Shown here piece after piece: positions 26,347-34,699 of a stretch of DNA of 64,000 nt. Below the pieces are notes generated by a model that was not told where the DNA came from, did not search any database, and worked only from the letters and a program-made list of their open reading frames with translations. The DNA comes from Rhodocyclaceae bacterium (GTDB lineage: Bacteria > Pseudomonadota > Gammaproteobacteria > Burkholderiales > CAIKXV01): positions 62,001-126,000 of the forward strand of contig JADCHX010000002.1 of NCBI GenBank assembly GCA_020248265.1, read 5' to 3'. Position 1 is the first letter of the stretch, and every line of letters starts with the position of its first letter. A program made the translations under genes and the position numbers.

Positions 26347-26778
26347 TCATCGTCCCGCAGATACCTCGAGCAGGCTGCCGGCAAGATTCCGGATGTAGAG
26401 CGTGGCGCCCGGCTCGGGCACCTGCTGGCCGGGCTCGTGCGCAACCCGGGCCTCCCACAGGGCATCGCGGTAGCGCACCTTTGCCAGGCCTGCACCGCGG
26501 TCGACCCAGCTCTCGAGCGTGACCATTCCGCCGACGTCGAGGACGTTGCCGGAAACCGCCGGGGTATCACCGGCGCGCATCTTCCAGACCACAACCACTC
26601 CGGCCAGCGCGACGACACCCGCAATACCGGCCTGCGCGCCGAAGGTCGCGCCGGACCAGGCAGCCAGGGCGGCTGCGAATGCCGCCAGACCGAGTACCAG
26701 CAGATAGAACGTACCGCTCGTCATCTCGACGATGAGCAGCAGGAAACCGGCCAGGATCCAGTAAAGATAGGGGCTCAT
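26347..26778 (-). CDS. NfeD family membrane protein
   Basis: A 143-residue short-form NfeD. It has hydrophobic segments at about 4-23, 25-42 and 47-66 and a C-terminal OB-fold domain (about 78-143; GGMVTLESWVDRGAGLAKVRYRDALWEARV). Short NfeD proteins act as partners of SPFH proteins in membrane microdomains. Its stop overlaps an in-frame ATG of the SPFH reading frame (ATGA at 26347-26350), so the pair is co-transcribed. No clear Shine-Dalgarno precedes the ATG at 26778, but no other start gives a better N-terminus. Confidence 0.88.
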   Translation of the reverse strand: MSPYLYWILAGFLLLIVEMTSGTFYLLVLGLAAFAAALAAWSGATFGAQAGIAGVVALAGVVVVWKMRAGDTPAVSGNVLDVGGMVTLESWVDRGAGLAKVRYRDALWEARVAHEPGQQVPEPGATLYIRNLAGSLLEVSAGR

Positions 26779-26887
26779 CGGTATGACGGCAGCACAGGAG
26801 GAACGACGAGGGGACCCGGCATGAAGCGCAACAGGGCTCAGCCGGCCAGCACCGGCACATCCAAGATCATACCGCGTGCCGGCCCGC

Positions 26888-27754
26888 TCAGTTGACCCGG
26901 GCCGCGAGGACTTCCAGTTCGATGATCCGCCCGCGTACCTCGTCGGCATCGGCGGCCAATGGTGCGAGTTCGAGATAGCGGCGATAGTCCGCCAGCGCCG
27001 CGCGGAAACAGTCGAGGCGGTGGTACAGCCAGCCCCGATCGCGCACCTCCGGGGCCGCGGTCGGCGTCAGCATCAGAAGGCGGTCGGACGCAACCAGGGC
27101 GTCGCCGTACTGCTCCGCTCCGAGATAGACCGCCTTGAGGTTGCGCAGCACCCGGGCCAGGATCTCGCGACGCGACGCCCCGACCAGCAGGGCGGACACT
27201 TCGGCCCTGGATGGCCGGTGCCCCGACCGCAGCGCACCCAGCCGGCGCTGCAGCGCTTCGATCGACAGCGACACGCCCCCCAGGAACGGATCGAGCACGG
27301 CCGCGCCGTCAGGCAACGCGCACTTGACGAGGAAATGCTGCGGGAAAGACAGCCCGTCCAGCGCAAGGCCGATCCGGCGCCCGACTTCGATGTACACGAT
27401 GGACAGCGTGATCGGGATGCCCACGCGCCGTTCGAGCACCTCGTTCAGGAAGCTGTTGCGCGGATCGGCGAAATCGTCCTGGTTCGGCCCGAAACCCTGC
27501 TCTTCGAACAGGAACCGGTTGAGGACGAGGATACGCTCGACGTCGTCTGCGTCATCGGGCACCTGGGCCTTGAGCATCGCGCCGAGCGTATCGAGCCGCG
27601 CGAGATAGTGGTCGATGTCGAGGTCCGGGTAGTGCTCCCTCGCGATCAGCAGCGCGCCCTCGGCCAGGCTGCCGGCCCCGGCGTTTCGCTCGACCAGGCG
27701 GCGCAGCCGTTGCGCCGCTTCCGCATCGCGCACAGCCGTCGACGGCGGGATCAT
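26888..27754 (-). CDS. SirB1-like transglutaminase-fold protein with C-terminal TPR-like region
   Basis: A 288-residue protein of the SirB1 type. An N-terminal helical region (LARLDTLGAMLKAQ) leads to the transglutaminase-like core (NSFLNEVLERRVGIPITLSIVYIEVGRRIGL, then SFPQHFLVK). In this core family the catalytic Cys is replaced by Ser/Thr, here TLSIVY, so it is probably not an active transglutaminase. The C-terminus (about 205-280) is TPR-like (NLKAVYLGAEQYGDALVASDR). The start at 27754 is 13 bases after the spoVR stop; an upstream ATG at 27811 would overlap it. Its placement makes it a fourth member of the prkA-yeaH-spoVR unit. Confidence 0.82.
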   Translation of the reverse strand: MIPPSTAVRDAEAAQRLRRLVERNAGAGSLAEGALLIAREHYPDLDIDHYLARLDTLGAMLKAQVPDDADDVERILVLNRFLFEEQGFGPNQDDFADPRNSFLNEVLERRVGIPITLSIVYIEVGRRIGLALDGLSFPQHFLVKCALPDGAAVLDPFLGGVSLSIEALQRRLGALRSGHRPSRAEVSALLVGASRREILARVLRNLKAVYLGAEQYGDALVASDRLLMLTPTAAPEVRDRGWLYHRLDCFRAALADYRRYLELAPLAADADEVRGRIIELEVLAARVN

Positions 27755-27767
27755 CGGGACCGCCGAT

Positions 27768-29285
27768 TCATGCCGTGCACTCGCGGTAATGGTCGAGCCG
27801 GCCGTCGGCATCGATCGCTTCGAGGCGCACGGTAAAGCCCCAAAGCCGTACCAGGTGCTTCAGCACCGCCGTGGCATCGGTCGAAACCAGTGGCCGATTC
27901 CGGTGGATCCGGTGCCGCAGCACCAGCGACCGATCGGTATCCCGCTCATAGCGCACGACCTGCACGTCTGGCATCGACACGTCGCGGTTGTAGTGCTGCG
28001 AGAGCAGCCGGCGCACCCGCCGGTAGCCTTCCTCGTTGTGGATGCTGTCGATCTCCAGGTACGACTTCGATTCATGGTCGGCGACGGTGAACAGGCGGAA
28101 ATCGCGGATCAGCTTCGGCGACAGGTATTGCGCGATGAACGACTCGTCCTTGAAGTTGCGCATGGCGAAGTCGAGCACCTTGAGCCAGTCGCCACCGGCG
28201 ATCTCGGGAAACCAGTGCCGGTCCTCGTCGGTCGGCGTCTCGCAGATGCGGCGTATGTCGCGCATCATCGCGAAGCCCAGTGCATACGGATTGATCCCGC
28301 CGTAGCCGCGCTCGTCGAAGCCGCGCTGGGTGACCACGTTCGTGTGCACCTGGAGGAACTCGATCATGAACCCGTCCTCGAGTTGCCCCTTGTCGTACAT
28401 GCGGTTGAGCAGCGTGTAGTGCCAGAAGGTAGCCCAGCCCTCGTTCATCACCCTGGTGAGGCCCTGCGGATAGAAATACTGCGAGACCTTGCGCACGATG
28501 CGCACGATCTCGCGCTGCCACGGCGCGAGCTTCGGCGAGTGCTTCTCGATGAAGTAGAGGATGTTCTCCTCCGGCTCTGCCGGGAACACGCTGCGCCTGG
28601 CATCCCCGGACTTTCCGGAGCCTGGCGCAGGCACCGTCCGCCAGAGGTCGTTGAACTGGCGCTGGATGTAGTCGTTGCGCTCGGACATGCGCGCCTCTTC
28701 TTCGCGCGCCGACAGCGGTTGCGGCCGCCGGTAGCGATCGACGCCGTAGCTCATCAGGGCATGGCAGGAGTCGAGGATTTCCTCGACCGCGCCGATACCG
28801 TATCGCTCCTCGCACTCCATCACGTAGCGGCGGGCGAACACGAGGTAGTCGAGGATCGCATCGGCCGCAGTCCACTGCCGGAACAGGTAGTTGCCCTTGA
28901 AGAAAGAGTTGTGTCCATAGCTCGCATGCGCGACCACCAGCGCCTGCATCATCATGGAATTCTCTTCCATGAGGTAGGCGATGCACGGATTCGAGTTGAT
29001 CACGATCTCGTAGGCGAGCCCCTGAGCGCCGGTGCGATAGGCCTGCTCGTTCCGGATGAACTCCTTGCCGAACGACCAGTGCGGATAGCCGATCGGCAGG
29101 CCGACGCTCGCATAGGCGTCGAGCATCTGCTCGGAGGTGATCACCTCGATCTGGTTCGGGTAGGTATCGAGCCCGAATTCGGCCGCGGTCCTGCGGATCT
29201 CGCGTTCGTACTCGTCGATCAGTTCGAACGTCCAGTCGGGTCCCTGCGACAGCCGCCTCTCGCGCACCTGTACCCCGCCGTTCAT
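27768..29285 (-). CDS. spoVR: SpoVR family protein (YcgB-like)
   Basis: A 505-residue cytoplasmic protein of the SpoVR/YcgB family. Diagnostic stretches are GMPIGYPHWSFGK-type sequence at about 64-74, YEIVINSNPCIAYLMEEN, ALVVAHASYGHNSFFKGNYLF, and MNEGWATFWHYTLLN. Several His and Glu residues in these blocks look like a metal site. Biochemistry is unknown; the gene co-occurs with prkA and yeaH in proteobacteria and responds to stationary phase or starvation. Here it starts one base after the yeaH stop. The length is usual. Confidence 0.94.
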   Translation of the reverse strand: MNGGVQVRERRLSQGPDWTFELIDEYEREIRRTAAEFGLDTYPNQIEVITSEQMLDAYASVGLPIGYPHWSFGKEFIRNEQAYRTGAQGLAYEIVINSNPCIAYLMEENSMMMQALVVAHASYGHNSFFKGNYLFRQWTAADAILDYLVFARRYVMECEERYGIGAVEEILDSCHALMSYGVDRYRRPQPLSAREEEARMSERNDYIQRQFNDLWRTVPAPGSGKSGDARRSVFPAEPEENILYFIEKHSPKLAPWQREIVRIVRKVSQYFYPQGLTRVMNEGWATFWHYTLLNRMYDKGQLEDGFMIEFLQVHTNVVTQRGFDERGYGGINPYALGFAMMRDIRRICETPTDEDRHWFPEIAGGDWLKVLDFAMRNFKDESFIAQYLSPKLIRDFRLFTVADHESKSYLEIDSIHNEEGYRRVRRLLSQHYNRDVSMPDVQVVRYERDTDRSLVLRHRIHRNRPLVSTDATAVLKHLVRLWGFTVRLEAIDADGRLDHYRECTA

Positions 29286-29286
29286 C

Positions 29287-30561
29287 TCAGGCCGTCTCTT
29301 TCTTGAACAGCTCGTGGAAAACCGGATAGATCTCGTCGCGCCCGCAGACCCTGCGCATCGCGAAGTTGGGCGCGGTTGCGGTCAGCATGTCGTACTCGAC
29401 CCAGAGGCTGCTCTGGCGGGCGTCCTGGCCGTCGGGTATCTCGACGTAGGCGAAGTGGCGGCACACCGGGACGATCTTCTCGCCCAGGAAGCGCGCGCTC
29501 TTGGCGGCATCGCTGCCGAATGCATCACCGTCGGATGCCTGCGCCGCGTAGACGTTCCACTGCCCGGCCGGGAAACGTTCGACCTGGATGTCGTGCATCA
29601 GCTCCAGGGCCGACAGCACCACGGTACCGCCGGACTTCGGATCGTGGAAGAACGCGTTCTCGTCGACTTCCTCGGCATTGTCGGTATGCCGGACGAACAC
29701 GATCTCGACCTTCTCGTACTTGCGCGACAGGAACAGGTAGAGCAGCGTGAAGAACCGTTTCGCGACATCCTTCTTGCGCTCGTCCATGGATGCCGAGACG
29801 TCCATCAGGCAGAACATCACCGCTCGCGCCACCGGTTGCGGCATGAATACCCTGTGCCGATAGCGCAGGTCCAGGTCGTCCAGGAACGGCACTCGCTTGA
29901 GCCGTGCCTCGATCTCCGCGACCTGCGCTTCCAGGCGCTCGATCTCGGCCGCGTCGGCCGGCCGCGCGCGGGCCTGGCCAAGCGCTGCCGTGGCTGCCTC
30001 GAGTTCGCGCCGGATGGGCGCAGACAGCGCGACCCGCCGCCCGAGGGAACTCTTCATCGTGCGCGGGACGGAAAGATTGGTCGGCGAACCCTCGACGACA
30101 TAGCCGGCGCGCACCATCTTCTTCTGCTGCACGGCCCCGAGGTAGTTGCGCACCAGGTGCGGCAGTTCCAGGTCATCGAAGAAGATGTTCAGGAACTCTT
30201 CGCGCGACAGCGTGAAGACGAAAGCGTCGGTCGACTCGCCCTCGCCTGCCTCGCCGCCGGCCCCGCCGCCGCCGCCCTGCGGCCGCCGGATCGTGTCCCC
30301 TGGCGAGAATTCGCGATTGCCCGGGTGCACCGTCTCTCGGTTGCCGCCAGGACCGTGCCGGAAGCTCGGCTCGGAGATGTCCCGGCCGGGCAGGTTCACT
30401 TCGCCGCCACCGTCGATGTCGGTGATCGACCGCTTGTCGACCATGTCACCGACGGCGCGCTTCAACTGCTCCTTGTAGCGGCGGATGAACCGCTGGCGAT
30501 TCGTGGCGCTCTTGTTGCCGCCATTCAGGCGACGATCGATCAGATGGGCACTGCCGGCCAT
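29287..30561 (-). CDS. yeaH: YeaH/YhbH family protein (DUF444) with VWA-like domain
   Basis: A 424-residue soluble protein. The N-terminal part (IDRRLNGGNKSATNRQRFIRRYK) is the family signature. A Gly-rich linker lies at about 95-108, and a VWA-like domain follows with MIDAS motif DVSAS (254-258). It is the middle gene of the PrkA kinase operon, 9 bases after prkA and 1 base before spoVR. The partners are believed to act together in nutrient-stress adaptation, but YeaH's own role is undefined. A charged Ala/Glu coiled-coil-like stretch sits at about 186-222. Confidence 0.95.
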   Translation of the reverse strand: MAGSAHLIDRRLNGGNKSATNRQRFIRRYKEQLKRAVGDMVDKRSITDIDGGGEVNLPGRDISEPSFRHGPGGNRETVHPGNREFSPGDTIRRPQGGGGGAGGEAGEGESTDAFVFTLSREEFLNIFFDDLELPHLVRNYLGAVQQKKMVRAGYVVEGSPTNLSVPRTMKSSLGRRVALSAPIRRELEAATAALGQARARPADAAEIERLEAQVAEIEARLKRVPFLDDLDLRYRHRVFMPQPVARAVMFCLMDVSASMDERKKDVAKRFFTLLYLFLSRKYEKVEIVFVRHTDNAEEVDENAFFHDPKSGGTVVLSALELMHDIQVERFPAGQWNVYAAQASDGDAFGSDAAKSARFLGEKIVPVCRHFAYVEIPDGQDARQSSLWVEYDMLTATAPNFAMRRVCGRDEIYPVFHELFKKETA

Positions 30562-30570
30562 TGGACCCGC

Positions 30571-32496
30571 CTACTGTGACTTGCGAACCCGGAGGTACCA
30601 CTCGCAGAGCAGCCGCACCTGCTTCTCGGTGTAGCCCTTGGCGACCATGCGCTCGAGGAAGCTCTGGTGCTTCTGCTTCTCGTCGGCCGATGCCTTCGCA
30701 TTGAACGAAATCACCGGCAGCAGGTCTTCGGTATTCGAGAACATCTTCTTCTCGATCACCTCGCGCATCTTCTCGAAACTGTTCCAGGCCGGATTGCGGC
30801 CGGCGTTTCCGGCACGTGCGCGCAGCACGAAATTCACGATCTCGTTCCGGAAGTCTTTCGGGTTGGCGATACCGGCCGGCTTCTCGATCTTCTCGAGCTC
30901 GCCGTTGAGGGATGCGCGGTCGAAGATCTCGCCGGTCTCCGGGTCACGGAACTCCTCGTCCTGGATCCAGCAATCGGCATAGGTGACGTACCGATCGAAG
31001 ATGTTCTGCCCGTACTCGGAGTACGACTCGAGGTAGGCGGTCTGGATCTCCTTGCCGATGAACTCGGCGTAGCGCGGCGACAGGTAGCCCTTGATGAAGT
31101 CGAGGTAGCGGCGCTTGGTGTCCTCGGGCAGATCCTCTCGCGACAGCTTCTGCTCGAGCACATACATGAGGTGCACCGGGTTGGCGGCGACCTCGACCTG
31201 GTCGTAGTTGAACACCGAGGACAGGATCTTGTAGGAGAAACGCGTCGACACCCCGTTCATGCCCTCGTCCAGGCCGGCGTAGTCGCGGTACTCCTGGTAG
31301 GACTTCGCCTTGGGGTCGATGTCCTTCAGGCTTTCGCCGTCGTACACGCGCATCTTGGAGAAGATGCTCGAGTTCTCCGGCTCCTTGAGCCGAGACAGCA
31401 CCGCGAACTGCGCCATCATGTCGAGCGTGCCCGGCGCACAGGGCGCGGCCGACAGCGAACTGTGGGTGAGCAGCTTCTGGTAGATCTTCACCTCCTCCGA
31501 CACACGCAGGCAGTAAGGCACCTTGACGATGTACACCCGGTCGAGGAAAGCCTCGTTGTGCCGGTTGTTGCGGAAAGTCTGCCATTCGGCCTCGTTCGAA
31601 TGCGCGAGGATCACGCCATTGAACGGGATGGCCGAGAACCCCTCCGTACCCTTGTAATTGCCTTCCTGGGTCGCGGTCAGCAACGGGTGGAGCATCTTGA
31701 TCGGGGCCTTGAACATCTCGACGAACTCGAGCAAACCCTGGTTGGCGAGGCAGAGCCCACCGGAGTAGCTGTAGGCATCGGGGTCGTTCTGCGAGAAGCG
31801 GTCGAGCATGCGGATGTCGACCTTGCCTACCAGGGTCGAGATGTCCTGGTTGTTCTCGTCGCCCGGCTCGGTCTTGGAGATCGCGATCTGCCTGAGCACG
31901 GAAGGCTGCAGGCGCACCACCCTGAAGCGCGTGATGTCGCCCTCGAACTCCTGCAACCGCTTCACTGCCCATGGACTCATGATGCCGGACAGGTAGCGCG
32001 CGGAGATCCCGTATTCCTTCTCGAGGATCGGTCCGTCGCGATCGACGTTGAACAGGCCCAGCGGCGACTCGTTCACCGGCGAGTCCTGCAGCGCGTAGAT
32101 CGGCCGGGCTTCCATGAGCAGTTTCAGGCGCTCGGCGATCGAGGACTTGCCACCACCCACCGGACCCAGCAGGTAGAGAACCTGCTTTCGCTCTTCCAGA
32201 CCCTGCGCCGCATGGCGGAAGAAGGCAACGATCTGCTCGATCACCTCCTCCATGCCGTAGAACTCATCGAACGCCGGGTAGCGCCGGATGACCCGGTTCG
32301 AGAACAGGCGCGACAGGCGCAGGTCGTTGCGCGTGTCGACGACATCGGGCTCCCCGATCGCCGCGAGCATTCGCTCGGCCGGACTGGCATACGTCAGGGG
32401 ATCTGCGCGACAGAGATCGAGGTATTCGGGCAGGGACATTTCGTCTGCCTGCGCTGCCTCGTAACGCTCACGATACTGGCTGAACAAGTCCGTCAT
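30571..32496 (-). CDS. prkA: PrkA serine protein kinase (YeaG)
   Basis: A 641-residue PrkA: an AAA-like ATPase domain with Walker A GPVGGGKSS (111-119), an SPWAVKRLQEFEGDI central segment, and a C-terminal kinase-like domain. First gene of the prkA-yeaH-spoVR operon, known in E. coli (yeaGH, ycgB) for roles in stationary-phase and nitrogen-starvation responses. GGAGGT lies 5 bases before the ATG at 32496. The upstream region is a 635-base gap in which I could not identify a clear promoter for it. Full length and no defects are seen. Confidence 0.96.
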   Translation of the reverse strand: MTDLFSQYRERYEAAQADEMSLPEYLDLCRADPLTYASPAERMLAAIGEPDVVDTRNDLRLSRLFSNRVIRRYPAFDEFYGMEEVIEQIVAFFRHAAQGLEERKQVLYLLGPVGGGKSSIAERLKLLMEARPIYALQDSPVNESPLGLFNVDRDGPILEKEYGISARYLSGIMSPWAVKRLQEFEGDITRFRVVRLQPSVLRQIAISKTEPGDENNQDISTLVGKVDIRMLDRFSQNDPDAYSYSGGLCLANQGLLEFVEMFKAPIKMLHPLLTATQEGNYKGTEGFSAIPFNGVILAHSNEAEWQTFRNNRHNEAFLDRVYIVKVPYCLRVSEEVKIYQKLLTHSSLSAAPCAPGTLDMMAQFAVLSRLKEPENSSIFSKMRVYDGESLKDIDPKAKSYQEYRDYAGLDEGMNGVSTRFSYKILSSVFNYDQVEVAANPVHLMYVLEQKLSREDLPEDTKRRYLDFIKGYLSPRYAEFIGKEIQTAYLESYSEYGQNIFDRYVTYADCWIQDEEFRDPETGEIFDRASLNGELEKIEKPAGIANPKDFRNEIVNFVLRARAGNAGRNPAWNSFEKMREVIEKKMFSNTEDLLPVISFNAKASADEKQKHQSFLERMVAKGYTEKQVRLLCEWYLRVRKSQ

Positions 32497-33131
32497 GCTG
32501 CACCTCCGTCGAATCGGGATTCACGAGTAACAGGCCTGCCGACTTCCTGACCACGACGATACGTTGCAGTGGGCCCACCGATCGGTCGATCGACGCTGTC
32601 CACCGATCGCGCCCGTGCAGCGGGCGCTCCGGTCCGACCCGCACGACCCCGATGCCCTGTCCTGGCGCATTCCATCCACGGCAGGCGGGCCGCCGGGGTT
32701 ACCCATGCAACACCGCCATGGCCGGAAAGGGGCCATGCCAGCGCATCGGTGCCGGCCGCTGCCGACGCTGCCGCCCCCAGGACACTGGCTCGCAGGGGTC
32801 GTGCGTGCAGTCTTGGAGCAGGCGGTCGTGGAACGTTCACTGGTCGGGATGCCTCGGGTGCAGTCCTGCCGTGGGAACCAGCATACACACGGGGGCCGAC
32901 GCCATCAACAACGGGACGGACGATTCCCCATGCGACATGTCTTGCCGCGCGCCGGCCCCAGTGCGGATCGGGCGGCCGCCAGGAATTTGTCCGGCACGCG
33001 GCGGATCATTCGGCTATAGTTTTGGGTGAAGCGGCCTTGATCCTGAGGCCGACCGGGAAGCCTCGAGCCAGCCCGTTTGTTGCTTCATCGAGGATCGGCG
33101 ACAACACACAGCACAGGCGAGTCGGCAGTCG
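32497..33131. other. 635-bp intergenic region between prkA and the TolC gene
   Basis: Divergent promoters for prkA (leftward) and the efflux operon (rightward) must lie here. I see a 10-bp direct repeat CCACCGATCG at 32575-32584 and 32600-32609, and a TATAGT -10-like hexamer at 33015-33020 with no good -35 box. The open frames in it show no recognisable protein and have shadow-like composition. No RNA gene is evident. Confidence 0.6.
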
Positions 33132-34697
33132 ATGCACTCCAAGAACATGCAGCAGCGGGCGCTCCGGCGCCAGGGCCCCACAGTGCACTCGGCATCCGGC
33201 ACCTCGATGTTTGTCACCGTCTGCCTCGGGTTGTCATCGGCGACAGCCCTGTCCGGCAGCGCCCTTGCCGCAGAGGGCTGGTGGCGCGACCCGCGCAACC
33301 TCGAGAGTCTGATCACCCAGCATCCGAACACGCCCTGGGTCGGCGACCGGCTGCCAGCCAGTGCGAAACCGGCCATCGAGATCCCGAACGCAGAGCGTCC
33401 GCTGACGCTGGCCGAACTGAGCGACCTCGCCCTGCGCAACAATCCCCAGACCCGCTCGGCCTGGGCGGCGGCGCGCGCAGCGGCCTCGCAGGTCGGCATC
33501 GAACTCGCCGACTATTCCGTGCAGGCCTCCGGTGCGCTCAGCTACCTGCGCGCACGGCAGATCAGCCAGACCGGCGTGCGCCAGCCGATCATCGAGCGCT
33601 ATACGCCGAGCGTAACGCTGTCATATGCGCTGTTCGATTTCGGTAGCCGGGCGAGCCAGGTAGAAGCGGCCCGCTTCAACCTGCTCGCCGCCAACCTGTC
33701 TCAGAACAGGACGCTGCAGGCAGTGATCTTCGCCGTCGAGCAGGCCTACTACGCCCTGCTCGGTTCCGAACAGCTGGTACGTTCAGGCCAGATCTCGCTG
33801 CGCAACGCGCAGACCACGTTCGAGGCCACCGAGCGCCGCCGCCAGAGTGGCCTGGCGACCATCGGCGACGTGTTCCGCGCCGAGACCGCTGTCGCGCAGG
33901 CCCGCCTCGCGCTCCAGCAGGCCGAAGGTCTGGTCGCGCAGGCGCGCGGACGGCTTGCCTTCAGCGCCGGGCTTCCGGTCACCACCCGCTACACGCTGGC
34001 GCCGGTGCCTGCGAAGCTAGAGGCCACGAAGCTCGCAGAGTCGGTTACCGAACTCGTAGAGCGGGCGAAGACCGGGCGACCCGACCTGGTCGCGGCCGAA
34101 GCCACGGCCCGGTCCCTGTCGGCTACCGCGCGCGCGGCCGCCGCCGCCGGGCTGCCGAGCATCACCACCACGGCCACCTTCGCCGATAACTACTTCGTCA
34201 GCCGTCCCGACGGCACGAACTGGACGGTCGGGGTCGCGGTCAACATCCCGCTGTTCACCGGCTACCGCGACACCTACACGCGCCGGCTGGCGGAGGCCAA
34301 CACCGAACGCCAGATCGCGGTTCGCGACCAGCTCTCCAACCAGGTCGAACTGGACGTCTGGCAGGGCTACTTCAACGTGCAGACGGCCAACACCGCCCTG
34401 ACCACCGCGCAGTCGCTGGTACGCACCGCGGCGCAGTCGCTGGAGGTCGCCGAGGCCCGCTACAAGGGTGGCGTCGGCAGCCTGCTGGAAGTGATCACCG
34501 CGCAGGCCGACGACGTCAATGCCCGGGTGCAGCAGATCACCGCCCAGGTCAACTGGTACACCGCCTTCTCCCAGCTCAACTTCGCCCTCGGCTCACTGCC
34601 CCTCGTGCCCGGTGCCGCTACCGTGCCGCAGGGCAATGCGCCGGTCACTTCGGCACCGGGCGCGCCCTACTCCCCGTCACTTCCGGTGCAGAAATAG
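33132..34697 (+). CDS. TolC-family outer-membrane efflux protein
   Basis: A 521-residue outer-membrane channel of the TolC type. It has a signal region (about 26-46, ending ALA-A) and two OEP repeats rich in Ala/Gln coiled-coil helices: LTLAELSDLALRNNPQTRSAW for the first, and LVERAKTGRPDLVAAEATARS for the second. LEVAEARYKGGVGSLLEVITAQ is near the end. It is the first gene of a three-gene efflux operon; the adaptor starts 2 bases after its stop. No ribosome site is visible before the ATG at 33132; the ATG at 33147 is an alternative. Confidence 0.92.
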   Translation: MHSKNMQQRALRRQGPTVHSASGTSMFVTVCLGLSSATALSGSALAAEGWWRDPRNLESLITQHPNTPWVGDRLPASAKPAIEIPNAERPLTLAELSDLALRNNPQTRSAWAAARAAASQVGIELADYSVQASGALSYLRARQISQTGVRQPIIERYTPSVTLSYALFDFGSRASQVEAARFNLLAANLSQNRTLQAVIFAVEQAYYALLGSEQLVRSGQISLRNAQTTFEATERRRQSGLATIGDVFRAETAVAQARLALQQAEGLVAQARGRLAFSAGLPVTTRYTLAPVPAKLEATKLAESVTELVERAKTGRPDLVAAEATARSLSATARAAAAAGLPSITTTATFADNYFVSRPDGTNWTVGVAVNIPLFTGYRDTYTRRLAEANTERQIAVRDQLSNQVELDVWQGYFNVQTANTALTTAQSLVRTAAQSLEVAEARYKGGVGSLLEVITAQADDVNARVQQITAQVNWYTAFSQLNFALGSLPLVPGAATVPQGNAPVTSAPGAPYSPSLPVQK

Positions 34698-34699
34698 AC

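Noticed and set aside
32493-32888. 131-codon open frame in the prkA/TolC gap
   Set aside because: No ribosome site, no recognisable motif, and Arg/Ala/Pro-rich composition as in other shadows.
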